From an uncultured Lachnospiraceae bacterium (GTDB lineage Bacteria; Bacillota; Clostridia; Lachnospirales; Lachnospiraceae): a stretch of DNA of 64,000 bases. Below are positions 1 to 7,819 of this stretch, piece by piece (position 1 is the first letter of the stretch; each line of letters starts with the position of its first letter). The DNA lies in contig CANBFE010000016.1 in assembly GCA_947367855.1 (NCBI GenBank), positions 19,240-83,239 on the forward strand, written 5' to 3'. The notes beneath the pieces were generated by a model. That model was given only the letters and a program-made list of their open reading frames with translations. It did not search any database and was not told where the DNA came from. Both the position numbers and the translations under genes were made by a program.

Positions 1-129
1 CAATCCTTTCACCTCAGTGGTATAGACAGGCTTGCCCGCATCCTGGTTCCCACCGGTGTTTTTCTCTCCACAGCATGGACAGAACGCTGCGCTCACCGGC
101 AGTTCCTGTCCGCACTTTGTACATTGCAT
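1..129 (-). CDS. Zinc-ribbon protein, N-terminal part (cut by window edge)
   Basis: The 43 visible codons begin MQCTKCGQELP and contain two CxxC knuckles (CTKC and CPCC), the usual start of a double-cysteine zinc ribbon. A GGAG ribosome site lies 11 bases before the ATG at 129. After the ribbon the sequence becomes polar and glycine/asparagine rich, typical of the linker to a later domain that lies outside the window, so the function cannot be told. Proteins with this N-terminus are often membrane or cytosolic hypothetical proteins in Clostridia. A longer overlapping open frame at 14-226 is out of frame with the CxxC motifs and is not the gene. Confidence 0.7.
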   Translation of the reverse strand, partial: MQCTKCGQELPVSAAFCPCCGEKNTGGNQDAGKPVYTTEVKGL

Positions 130-262
130 AGCGCGATGATCTCCTTTCTTCTCCCACAAAGCATATGGCGCCCGGTTCAACGCTTTTCCGTATGCTTTTG
201 TTGTCTCGGATGCTATTATAATGCAAAGCAGACAGGATTGCAAGAGATTGCTTCCCGCAAAT

Positions 263-775
263 TCAGCCCCTCTCTTCTTCCTGCTGCGTCCATTTCAGCC
301 GGTGCAGCTCCCCCTCCCGCTGCATTCCGGCAAACCCGTTCTGCCGCAGGGCTTCATAGAGCACAATGGCCACGGAGTTAGACAGATTCAGGGAACGAAT
401 GGAGTCCAGCATGGGGATACGGATACAGGTCTCCTCGTGGTCAACCAGAATTTCCTCCGGAATCCCGGCGCTCTCCTTGCCAAACATAATAAAGTCGTCC
501 GGCCCGTAAACCACATCCGTATAGACATGCTTTGCCTTGGTGGTGGCCATCCAGATCTTTGCCCCGGGATGCCGCTCTCCGAATTCACTGAAATTCATAT
601 ATCTGTGTACGTCCAGGTGAAACCAATAGTCCATTCCCGCCCGCCGTATGGATTTTTCATCCAAACGGAAACCCAGGGGCTCTATCAAATGCAGGGACGT
701 ACCCGTGGCCACACAGGTACGCCCGATATTTCCCGTATTTCCCGGAATCTCCGGTTGATGTAAGACAATGTGCAT
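263..775 (-). CDS. trmL: tRNA (cytidine(34)-2'-O)-methyltransferase TrmL
   Basis: This is a SPOUT-class methyltransferase that 2'-O-methylates the wobble nucleotide of tRNA-Leu isoacceptors. The family start, MHIVLHQPEIPGNTGNIGRT, is present, as are the central FGKESAGIPEEIL segment and the C-terminal knot motif RIPMLDSIRSLNLSNSVAIV that binds S-adenosylmethionine. About 170 residues is the normal length. A GTG three codons upstream (784) overlaps the aminotransferase stop. I prefer the ATG at 775 because it matches the family start and has AAAGG eight bases before it. The gene is last in an operon with the aminotransferase and Lrp-type regulator. Confidence 0.92.
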   Translation of the reverse strand: MHIVLHQPEIPGNTGNIGRTCVATGTSLHLIEPLGFRLDEKSIRRAGMDYWFHLDVHRYMNFSEFGERHPGAKIWMATTKAKHVYTDVVYGPDDFIMFGKESAGIPEEILVDHEETCIRIPMLDSIRSLNLSNSVAIVLYEALRQNGFAGMQREGELHRLKWTQQEEERG

Positions 776-780
776 CTCCT

Positions 781-1953
781 TCACCTTTCCCTGCGCAGTT
801 TCTCCACAAACCGGGCCAGCTTTGCCATGGCAGTCCGCAGATTATCCAGGGAAGAGGCGTAGGAAATACGCAGATACCCTTCCCCGCAGTCCCCGAAAGC
901 ATTCCCGGGCACCACTGCCACCCGCTCCTCCTCCAGGAATTTCATGGCGAACTCATCGCTGGACATGCCGAATTCTTTGATGCAGGGGAAAATATAAAAG
1001 GCGCCGTAAGGCTCAAAGCACTCCAGTCCCATCTCCTTAAAGCAATGCACCAGGTATCTCCGCCTCTGGTTATAGGCGGTACACATTTCCGCCACATCCT
1101 CGTCCCCGTTTCTCAGGGCCTCCATAGCCGCATACTGACTGGTGGTAGGAGCGCACATAATGGCAAACTGATGAATTTTGATCATCTGCTCGATAATGGG
1201 CTCCGGCCCGCAGGCATAGCCCAGCCTCCATCCCGTCATGGCAAAGGCCTTGGAAAAGCCGTTGATCAGGATTGTGCGCTCCTTCATCCCCGGAATCTGT
1301 GCTATGGACACATGTTTCTCCTTATAGGACAGCTCCGCATAGATTTCATCTGACATGACATAAATGTCATGTTTGATGATAACCTCCGCAATTTCCTCCA
1401 GGTCCTTCCGCTCCATAATGGCGCCGGTGGGATTGTTGGGGAAGGGCAGCACCAGAATCTTGGTCTTCTCCGTAATGGCCTCCTCCAGCTCCCGGGCCGT
1501 CAGCCGGAATTCGTTCTCAGCCTTCAGGTTGATGATCACGGGCACGGCTCCGGCCATCACAGCGCAGGGCTCATAGGACACAAAGCTTGGCTGGGGAATC
1601 AATACCTCATCCCCGGGATTGATCATGGCGCGGAATCCGATGTCAATGGCCTCGGAGCCTCCCACGGTGACCAGAATCTCCTTCAAGGGATGCTCATAGC
1701 GGATCCCCTGCTTTCTGTAAATATAGTTGGCAATCTCTTCCCGCAGTTCCTTCAGGCCCGCGTTGGAGGTATAGAAGGTCTTCCCCTTCTCCAGGGAGTA
1801 AATGCCCTCGTCCCTGATATGCCAGGGGGTATCGAAATCCGGTTCCCCCACCCCCAGAGAAATGGCGTCCTTCATCTCGCTGGCAATGTCGAAAAATTTC
1901 CGGATTCCCGAAGGCCTGATTGCCACAACCTTTTCTGCTAACGGATTTCTCAT
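781..1953 (-). CDS. Class I/II pyridoxal-phosphate aminotransferase
   Basis: A 390-residue fold-type I aminotransferase of the aspartate/aromatic AraT-PatA group. Visible motifs are the N-terminal LGVGEPDFDTPWHI substrate loop, the FPNNPTGA segment, the SDEIYAEL cofactor aspartate/tyrosine region, the NGFSKAFAMTGWRLGY lysine site (Schiff-base lysine in SKAF) and a C-terminal EGYLRISYA with the carboxylate-binding arginine. The exact amino donor cannot be read from the sequence. The start codon overlaps the stop of the Lrp-type regulator gene (ATGA), so the two are translationally coupled, and the regulator probably controls this enzyme in response to an amino acid. Confidence 0.9.
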   Translation of the reverse strand: MRNPLAEKVVAIRPSGIRKFFDIASEMKDAISLGVGEPDFDTPWHIRDEGIYSLEKGKTFYTSNAGLKELREEIANYIYRKQGIRYEHPLKEILVTVGGSEAIDIGFRAMINPGDEVLIPQPSFVSYEPCAVMAGAVPVIINLKAENEFRLTARELEEAITEKTKILVLPFPNNPTGAIMERKDLEEIAEVIIKHDIYVMSDEIYAELSYKEKHVSIAQIPGMKERTILINGFSKAFAMTGWRLGYACGPEPIIEQMIKIHQFAIMCAPTTSQYAAMEALRNGDEDVAEMCTAYNQRRRYLVHCFKEMGLECFEPYGAFYIFPCIKEFGMSSDEFAMKFLEEERVAVVPGNAFGDCGEGYLRISYASSLDNLRTAMAKLARFVEKLRRER

Positions 1954-2432
1954 GGGGTAATCATCTCTCTTTCGTCTTCTTTTTTCTTGTCCAGAACCGT
2001 GCCGTGATCCTTGTATTTCTTCAGAATAAAGTGAGTGGCCACACTGAGCACGGAATCCAGGGCGGACAGCTTATCCGACACAAAGGAAGCTACCTCCCGC
2101 AGTGTCCTGCCTTCCAGAATCACCATCAGATCATAGCTGCCGGAAATCAGATACACACTCTGCACCTCGGGATATTTATATATCCGCTCCGCGATGCTGT
2201 CAAAGCCCTGTCCCCTCTGGGGCGTCACACGCACCTCGATCAGGGCGGAAACCTTCTCCTTGGATGTCTTCTCCCAGTCGATCATGGTGTGGTAACCGCA
2301 GATGATCCCTTCCCGCTCCATGTCCGCCAGTTCATTGGCGATCATCGCCTCTTCCGTTCCCAGGAGAACGGCCAGCTCCTTTAAGTCAATCCGGCTGTTC
2401 CTCTCAATTATGGCCAATAATTCTTCTCTCAT
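1950..2432 (-). CDS. Lrp/AsnC-family transcriptional regulator
   Basis: A feast/famine regulator of 160 residues. It has an N-terminal winged helix (about 1-55, with LKELAVLLGTEEAMIANEL) and a C-terminal RAM effector domain from about 65, with GSYDLMVILEGRTLREVASF as the ligand-sensing strand-helix. The helix-turn-helix is somewhat diverged from classical Lrp. A frame open further upstream exists, but the ATG at 2432 has GGGAGG eight bases before it and gives the normal domain start. The stop overlaps the aminotransferase start, so local control of that gene is the likely role. Confidence 0.88.
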   Translation of the reverse strand: MREELLAIIERNSRIDLKELAVLLGTEEAMIANELADMEREGIICGYHTMIDWEKTSKEKVSALIEVRVTPQRGQGFDSIAERIYKYPEVQSVYLISGSYDLMVILEGRTLREVASFVSDKLSALDSVLSVATHFILKKYKDHGTVLDKKKEDEREMITP

Positions 2433-2506
2433 TGTGTCAACCTCCCTTTTTTTAATCTGCTGTCTCATGGACCTCAGGCTTTTTATCACAGGCATTCTGC
2501 CATCCC

Positions 2507-3520
2507 CTATGAGGATGCGTCTGCATAGATTCCGTCCCTTCCCGGCCGGTTCATATACCGGATTTCCTCCCCATTGCGCAGGATTCTTTCCTTCCCGGCG
2601 GTTACTTTTCCCACCGCCGCGGCAGGGATTCCCTCCGCCGCCAGGGCCTGGACCAGTCCGAAACCGTCCTCCGCCGTCATCACCAGACAGCCCCCTGACA
2701 TCAGCTCATAGGGATTCACATTACAGCATTCGCAAACTTCCACGGTCTCCTGGCGCAGGGGAAGCTTTCTCATGTCGATCTGCAGGCCGGCGCCTGCGCC
2801 CTCCGCCAACTCCCAAAGCGCCCCGAAGATGCCGCCCTCCGAGGCATCGTGCATGGCACAGACACCATAATTCACCGCTGCGGCCGCCTCCGGCAGAACG
2901 GAGAGATACCTGCCAAAATCTGCCGCTTCCTCCACCAGATATGCGGGATATCTCTGCAGCAGGCGCTCCCTGTGCCTCTCCGCAAGAACTGCCGTACCCT
3001 GCAGACCGATCCACTTACTGAGCACCACGTCCTGACCCGGCTCGATTTTTCCGGTATAACGGCTGTTTTCAAACGTTCTGCCATACCCCGCAACTACCGC
3101 CATGGGAGCTGCAGCTGCAGCCGTGACCCGGCTCTGGCCTCCGGCTATCTCCATGGACAGTTCCCTGCACTTGCCCGCCGCTTCCTCCATCATCCCCCGT
3201 AATACCGCTTCCTCCGTATTTTCCGGCAGAAGCAGGGTGATCATCACCGCCAGGGGCAGACTGCCCCCTGCAGCCAGGTTATTGGCGCATTTCTGGATCA
3301 GTCCCCCCAGAGTCATAAAACTTTCCCCGGGCGCGCCACATGCCCCCGGGCCCACCGCAGCCTCCTGCATGCAGTAGACCAACGTGCTTTCCCCGGCAAA
3401 TGGGAAAATGGCGCAGTCTCTTCCAATCCCTGCGCCACATGCAACATTTCCCTTATTCATTCCTGCCTGCCTTAAAACGCTGCGTTTCAGAATATTCTCC
3501 GGCACTTTTCCCCTATTCAT
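2507..3520 (-). CDS. AIR-synthase-related (PurM/HypE-like) protein
   Basis: The protein (337 residues) has the two-domain look of the PurM/HypE/SelD superfamily of ATP-binding synthases. Its N-terminal half holds a long alanine/glycine helix region (GGLIQKCANNLAAGGSLPLA) and its C-terminal half carries MHDASEGGIFGALWELAEGAG, the typical AIRS_C signature. The C-terminal part also has YELMSGGCLVM. It is not PurM itself, because the purine pathway motifs at the N-terminus are missing, and no hydrogenase or selenium genes are nearby. GGAGGA lies six bases before the ATG at 3520. The substrate is unknown. Confidence 0.75.
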   Translation of the reverse strand: MNRGKVPENILKRSVLRQAGMNKGNVACGAGIGRDCAIFPFAGESTLVYCMQEAAVGPGACGAPGESFMTLGGLIQKCANNLAAGGSLPLAVMITLLLPENTEEAVLRGMMEEAAGKCRELSMEIAGGQSRVTAAAAAPMAVVAGYGRTFENSRYTGKIEPGQDVVLSKWIGLQGTAVLAERHRERLLQRYPAYLVEEAADFGRYLSVLPEAAAAVNYGVCAMHDASEGGIFGALWELAEGAGAGLQIDMRKLPLRQETVEVCECCNVNPYELMSGGCLVMTAEDGFGLVQALAAEGIPAAAVGKVTAGKERILRNGEEIRYMNRPGRDGIYADASS

Positions 3521-3554
3521 ATCCTTCCTCCGCGGGAAAACATTCCCGGCCGTA

Positions 3555-5036
3555 TCACTGTCCGCCCGCTTCCCCGTTCTCATCCTGGGGCGGAGGCGGC
3601 AGCAGAAGGGCGATCACATTCCTCACATGATCCAGATTCCCGGTACCGATGGCCGCCATAATCTCCTCATAGGCTGTCGGATCCTCTGTTGCTGTCCCCA
3701 CAACGGCGCTTCTGGGCACCATCTTATAGCTGCTGCTGTTCACTTGAGTACGGCTGACCTCCCGGCCCCCTTCCTTCACCACTTTCCACAGCCGCGCCTT
3801 ATAGCCGATGTGGGCGCTGTCCGTCACCACCGCATAGCCGATGGGTTTGGAAGCATCCGCATTGATGATGTCTGCAGGCGGCCTGTTCACCTCCAGCACT
3901 TCACTCTCGTAGAGAACCTCTCTGTCTGATGACCTGGTCTCCCTGCCATAGATTGTAAAGGTAATTCTCTTGTTCTCCGTATATCCCTCAATGTATACCG
4001 GATAATCCAGATTATTCACGAATTTAAAATCCTTTCCCGAACTCTCCGCAATGGCCGCATCCGCAGAAGGATCCACATAATTCACGATCATGGAGTGATT
4101 GTGACGTTCCGTCACATCCAGCTCCGCCAGAAGCACTGCATTATACAGCGTCGTTGACACCTGGCAGATACCGCCGCCCAGACTGTCCACCACTCTCCCG
4201 TTCATGTAAGAACCCGCCATATAGTATCCGTTGGCCTGAGAGAAAGGCGCCACGCTTTCGTAAGTGGAAAATTCATCCCCCGGATAAAGGAGTGTACCGT
4301 TGATCAGATCGCAGCCGTTGGACACGTTTGCGCTCCGGTTGGATCCCGAGGAGCTATAAGAGGTGGTAAAGGTTCCAAGCACATCCTTCACCTGGGCCAG
4401 TTCCTCCGCAGTGCCCCTGGGTTCCACCACATCCACATCCAGGGCAATGGTGCAGGGCTGACCGTCCCAGTCTGTCATCAGCACCTCGCTGACCCTGTCC
4501 ACGGAAGTCTCCACATCCAGGGAATATCCTGTCTGTCCGCCTATCACCCGGAATTCTCCGTTCTCCCGGACCAGAGTGGCGTCCTCTGCCTCCTGGTCGT
4601 ACTGCACACATTTTTCCAGCAGCGCATCGCTGATGGCCTGCAGGTCAAAGGTAAGCTCAACCGGCAGCACCAGGTTTTCCTGCTCCAGATCCTTCAGCAG
4701 CTTATATCGCTCGATGACATTTCCCCGGGTGCCCACTTCCAGGGCTTCCTCCACAAGGCCGGGATTGCCCCAGGAAATTCCAAGCTCCTCCGCAGTCACC
4801 ACCACTTCCTTATCAGCCGCTGCCAGAAGGGTAATCTCCGTTCCCTTCAGCGCCTCCACATAGGCCTCCACCGCCTGGGACGCCTCCTGGCCGCTGAGAC
4901 CGGACAGGTCAATATCACCTGCAAAAATACCGTTTTTAATGGTGTCCTCCCCCTGGGCACAGACTTTCATCCCAAGCATACAGGTTAGCGCCACCACGGG
5001 AATACATCCCCATTTCACTCGATTCCTCATTCTCAT
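3555..5036 (-). CDS. VanW-family cell-wall protein with YoaR-type domain
   Basis: An exported protein of about 493 residues. A hydrophobic signal segment near the N-terminus ends at CAQG. Two repeats of the peptidoglycan-binding YoaR/PG_binding_4 type follow (roughly 30-210, e.g. VVTAEELGISWGN and TGYSLDVETS). A VanW domain from about 225 has the signature GGGICQVSTTLYNAVLLAEL and ERHNHSMIVNYVDP. The C-terminus has a G5-like strand region and a proline-rich end. The ATG at 5036 has GGGAG seven bases upstream, while a GTG at 5042 and an ATG at 5030 are also possible. VanW proteins are surface proteins of uncertain enzymatic role. A strong promoter at 5217-5245 drives it with the small gene before it. 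Confidence 0.88.
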   Translation of the reverse strand: MRMRNRVKWGCIPVVALTCMLGMKVCAQGEDTIKNGIFAGDIDLSGLSGQEASQAVEAYVEALKGTEITLLAAADKEVVVTAEELGISWGNPGLVEEALEVGTRGNVIERYKLLKDLEQENLVLPVELTFDLQAISDALLEKCVQYDQEAEDATLVRENGEFRVIGGQTGYSLDVETSVDRVSEVLMTDWDGQPCTIALDVDVVEPRGTAEELAQVKDVLGTFTTSYSSSGSNRSANVSNGCDLINGTLLYPGDEFSTYESVAPFSQANGYYMAGSYMNGRVVDSLGGGICQVSTTLYNAVLLAELDVTERHNHSMIVNYVDPSADAAIAESSGKDFKFVNNLDYPVYIEGYTENKRITFTIYGRETRSSDREVLYESEVLEVNRPPADIINADASKPIGYAVVTDSAHIGYKARLWKVVKEGGREVSRTQVNSSSYKMVPRSAVVGTATEDPTAYEEIMAAIGTGNLDHVRNVIALLLPPPPQDENGEAGGQ

Positions 5037-5057
5037 CCTCACTCTCCCGGGCGCCTG

Positions 5058-5165
5058 TCAGTTTATAAAGGACGCCACCGTGGAAATCAGCATTGCCAGT
5101 ACCAGAATAATGACTATCGCCGCTGATATACGCTGATTCGTTTTTTTGTGATTCATATTAAACAT
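5058..5165 (-). CDS. Small single-span membrane protein (35 aa)
   Basis: An ATG at 5165 with CAGGAG seven bases upstream opens a 35-codon frame. It has a short basic N-terminus (NHKKTNQR) followed by one transmembrane helix of about 20 residues (AAIVIILVLAMLISTVASF) and stops immediately after. It sits between a consensus promoter (5217-5245) and the VanW gene, 21 bases from the latter. The size and layout recall small tail-anchored proteins of Firmicutes such as Prli42 or DUF4044 peptides, but I cannot assign it to either family. Confidence 0.6.
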   Translation of the reverse strand: MFNMNHKKTNQRISAAIVIILVLAMLISTVASFIN

Positions 5166-5216
5166 ATCTGACTCCTGACTGCCTCTCCGGGCCGTTTTTC
5201 CGCTGTCTTAGTAGAA

Positions 5217-5245
5217 ATTATATATGAAATTGCCGTATTTGGCAA
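5217..5245 (-). promoter_or_regulatory. Sigma-A promoter of small ORF and VanW gene
   Basis: On the minus strand TTGCCA (-35) and TATAAT (-10) are separated by 17 bases. The start of the 35-codon gene lies about 50 bases downstream. Confidence 0.75.
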
Positions 5246-5341
5246 GCTTATTTCATTTTCTTCTTCCCTTATACCTCTTCCTTTGCTATACTTACAATGC
5301 AGGCTGCAGTTCCACAGATGCAGCCGCGGAAGGAAAACAAT

Positions 5342-5950
5342 ATGAATTTCGGATTTATAGGAGCTTTTATCGTATTTTGCATTGTAGTCTCTCATAATAT
5401 AAAAAAGCAGGCAAGGCAGAGACGCAACAAGGAGAACGCTTTCTGGGCAAGGGAACTGGAGTCCAACTCCGTCCGCAAAAAGTCCCTGGACAGTCTTCCC
5501 TACATCACCATCCCCCTGGAGCGCTTCCCCACCCATCTGCTGCCTGAAAATGCCACAGTCATGGAATGCATCCAAACCCTGGAGGACCTGACCACCCAGA
5601 AAATCGTAAACCTGACAGGCTGGTCCAACACGGACCTGAAACTGGAGTACGGCACCTCCAACCTTACGCCCCTGTCCGAATATGACCAGAATTACACCCT
5701 TCTGGTCCGCACCCTGCAGAAATGGGCGGATGAGCTGATTGCAGCCGGTTATGAAAAAGAAGCCTTTCCTGTGATGGAATTTGCAGTGAATACCGGCACC
5801 GATATCAGCAGCACCTATTACAAACTTGCGGATTACTGGATTTCCCGGGGAGATACCTTCCATATAAAACAGCTGATCCACACCGCGGAAGGCCTGCGCT
5901 CCGCCAACAGGAATTCCATCCTGCGGCACCTGCGTGAAAAATGCGGTTAA
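5342..5950 (+). CDS. Membrane-anchored hypothetical protein
   Basis: A 202-residue protein with one N-terminal transmembrane helix (GFIGAFIVFCIVVSH), then a basic stop-transfer patch (KKQARQRRNK) and a soluble, mostly helical domain. The middle (LERFPTHLLPENATVMECIQ) and the end (AADELIAAGY-like helices followed by YYKLADYWISRGD) look like a TPR-like or helical-hairpin scaffold. I do not recognise a named family, although similar proteins occur in Lachnospiraceae. GGAAGG precedes the ATG at 5342, and 15 in-frame codons upstream are ignored for lack of a ribosome site. Cytoplasmic orientation of the domain is inferred from the positive-inside rule. Confidence 0.7.
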   Translation: MNFGFIGAFIVFCIVVSHNIKKQARQRRNKENAFWARELESNSVRKKSLDSLPYITIPLERFPTHLLPENATVMECIQTLEDLTTQKIVNLTGWSNTDLKLEYGTSNLTPLSEYDQNYTLLVRTLQKWADELIAAGYEKEAFPVMEFAVNTGTDISSTYYKLADYWISRGDTFHIKQLIHTAEGLRSANRNSILRHLREKCG

Positions 5951-5966
5951 CCCCATGGACGCACAC

Positions 5967-5994
5967 TTGTAAACAATGAAAAATGTGGTAAAAT
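5967..5994 (+). promoter_or_regulatory. Probable promoter of patatin gene
   Basis: TTGTAA and TAAAAT are separated by 16 bases, about 58 bases before the patatin start. Confidence 0.5.
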
Positions 5995-6052
5995 ATCCTG
6001 ATAGGGCAGCAGTCCACAGGCACTGCTGCAGAATCGGAAAGGTGGGATTGTT

Positions 6053-6907
6053 ATGTATCAGGCCGGACTCATACTGGAGGGCGGCGGAATGAAGGGCGTG
6101 TATACTGCCGGAGTGATCGACTTTTTTCTTGATAAGGGAATTTCTTTTTCCAGTGTATACGGAGTGAGCGCAGGCGCATGCAGCATGTGCAGCTATCTGT
6201 CAGGACAGCGCGGCCGGGCCAGGGATATCTGCATAGACTATCTGAATACCGACAGCTACTGCAGCCTGAAAAGCCTGCTTACCACAGGCGACCTGTTTAA
6301 TGTGGAAATGAATTATCATCTGGTTCCGGAATACCTGAATCCGTATGATTATGATGCCTTCAACCGGTATAAGGGGAAAGCCTACAGTGTGGCCACGGAC
6401 ATCGTCACAGGCAGGCCCGTGTACTTCCGGATACGGGACATGAAGAAGGACCTGGTCAAAATCCGCGCCTCCGCTTCGCTGCCCCTTGTGTCAAGGAATG
6501 TTAAAATCCGAGGCGGCCTCTATCTGGACGGAGGTTTAAGCGACTCCATTCCCATCCGGCGTTCCGTACTGGACGGCAACGGAAAAAACGTGGTGGTAAT
6601 GACCAAGGAGACCGGCTTTGTGAGAAAACCCGTGGGCAGGCTGACGCTGTGGCTGACAAAGATATGGTACTGGCGGTATCCCAGGGTGGCTGAGCTTACC
6701 CGCAGCAGATATCTCCACTATAATGAAGACACCGCCTACATTGAGCGTCTGCGCAAAAGCGGAAAAGTCTTTGTCATCCGCCCCAAAAAGACCTGCGGCG
6801 TAAAGAGACTGGAAAAAAATGCGGAAAAACTGAAGCAGCTCTACAGCCAGGGCTATCAGGACGCGGCAGATTCCTATGAAAAACTGCTGCAGTTTCTGAA
6901 ATCATAA
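6053..6907 (+). CDS. Patatin-like phospholipase
   Basis: A cytosolic acyl hydrolase of the patatin/YjjU type. The oxyanion loop GGGMKG is at 10-15, the nucleophile elbow GVSAG (Ser39) follows, and the catalytic aspartate is in DGG (Asp159), so the Ser-Asp dyad is complete. The C-terminal quarter holds the RPKKTCGVKRLEKN segment seen in the YjjU subfamily. At 284 residues it is normal length. Phospholipids or other acyl esters are the likely substrates, but the physiological one is unknown. uppP follows after 19 bases, so the two may share a transcript. Confidence 0.9.
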   Translation: MYQAGLILEGGGMKGVYTAGVIDFFLDKGISFSSVYGVSAGACSMCSYLSGQRGRARDICIDYLNTDSYCSLKSLLTTGDLFNVEMNYHLVPEYLNPYDYDAFNRYKGKAYSVATDIVTGRPVYFRIRDMKKDLVKIRASASLPLVSRNVKIRGGLYLDGGLSDSIPIRRSVLDGNGKNVVVMTKETGFVRKPVGRLTLWLTKIWYWRYPRVAELTRSRYLHYNEDTAYIERLRKSGKVFVIRPKKTCGVKRLEKNAEKLKQLYSQGYQDAADSYEKLLQFLKS

Positions 6908-6926
6908 AAAGATTGGAGAACAGGAC

Positions 6927-7802
6927 ATGATTGAAATAATCAAGGCAATTATTTACGGCATAGTGGAGGGAATCACGGAATGGCTTCCCATCAGCAGCAC
7001 CGGACATCTGATTCTGCTGGAAAGCCTGATGCCCTTCCAGACCACCGCGGAAGGCGGAGCTGTCAGCGAAGATTTTTTTGGAATGTTTGATGTAGTCATC
7101 CAGTTGGGCGCCATCCTGGCCGTGGTGGTGCTTTTCTGGAGCCGCATCTGGCCCTTTGCCCTGACAAAAAGGGAGAGGGAGCAGGAGGGAGGAACCGGTA
7201 TTATGTCCTGGTTCAAAAAGGATATCTGGGTCCTCTGGTTCAAGATTCTGGTCTCCTGCGTTCCGGCTGCGGTGATCGGGATTCTGTTTGACGATGTATT
7301 CGACGAACTGTTCTATAATCCCACCAGTGTGGCCATCGCGCTGATCGTATTCGGCGTGGCCTTTATCGTGATCGAGAACTGGAACAGGGGAAGGCACCCC
7401 AGAGTAAGGGCCCTGTCCCAGATTACCTACCAGACCGCCCTGCTCATCGGCGCCTTCCAGCTGATTGCCGCAGTCTTCCCGGGCACCTCCCGCTCCGGAG
7501 CCACCATTGTGGGAGCTTTGCTCATCGGCGTATCCAGAACCGTGGCTGCCGAATACACATTCTTTCTGGCCATTCCCGTAATGTTCGGCGCAAGCCTCCT
7601 GAAGATTGTGAAATTCGGCTTTGCATTTACCTCCCTGGAGCTGACAGTGCTTTTGGTGGGGACAGCGGTATCCTTCCTTGTGTCCCTGTTTGTGCTCCGC
7701 TTCCTCATGGGATATATCAAGAAGCATAATTTCAAGATATTCGGATGGTACCGCATTGTACTTGGCATTGTAGTACTTCTGTACTTCGGTCTTGCCGCCT
7801 GA
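6927..7802 (+). CDS. uppP: Undecaprenyl-diphosphatase UppP (BacA)
   Basis: An integral membrane enzyme that dephosphorylates undecaprenyl pyrophosphate to recycle the lipid carrier of peptidoglycan synthesis, and whose overproduction gives bacitracin resistance. Both family signatures are visible: GIVEGITEWLPISSTGHLIL near the N-terminus (catalytic Glu and Ser-rich loop) and PGTSRSGATIVGALLIGVSR in the middle. There are about eight hydrophobic helices over 291 residues. GGAG lies upstream of the ATG. The gene ends 18 bases before the convergent glpK stop. Confidence 0.97.
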   Translation: MIEIIKAIIYGIVEGITEWLPISSTGHLILLESLMPFQTTAEGGAVSEDFFGMFDVVIQLGAILAVVVLFWSRIWPFALTKREREQEGGTGIMSWFKKDIWVLWFKILVSCVPAAVIGILFDDVFDELFYNPTSVAIALIVFGVAFIVIENWNRGRHPRVRALSQITYQTALLIGAFQLIAAVFPGTSRSGATIVGALLIGVSRTVAAEYTFFLAIPVMFGASLLKIVKFGFAFTSLELTVLLVGTAVSFLVSLFVLRFLMGYIKKHNFKIFGWYRIVLGIVVLLYFGLAA

Positions 7803-7819
7803 AGGCATCCCGGAGGCCT

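Noticed and set aside
5153..5956. A 267-codon minus-strand open frame
   Set aside because: Lies opposite the better-supported plus gene at 5342-5950, crosses the VanW promoter and has no ribosome site.
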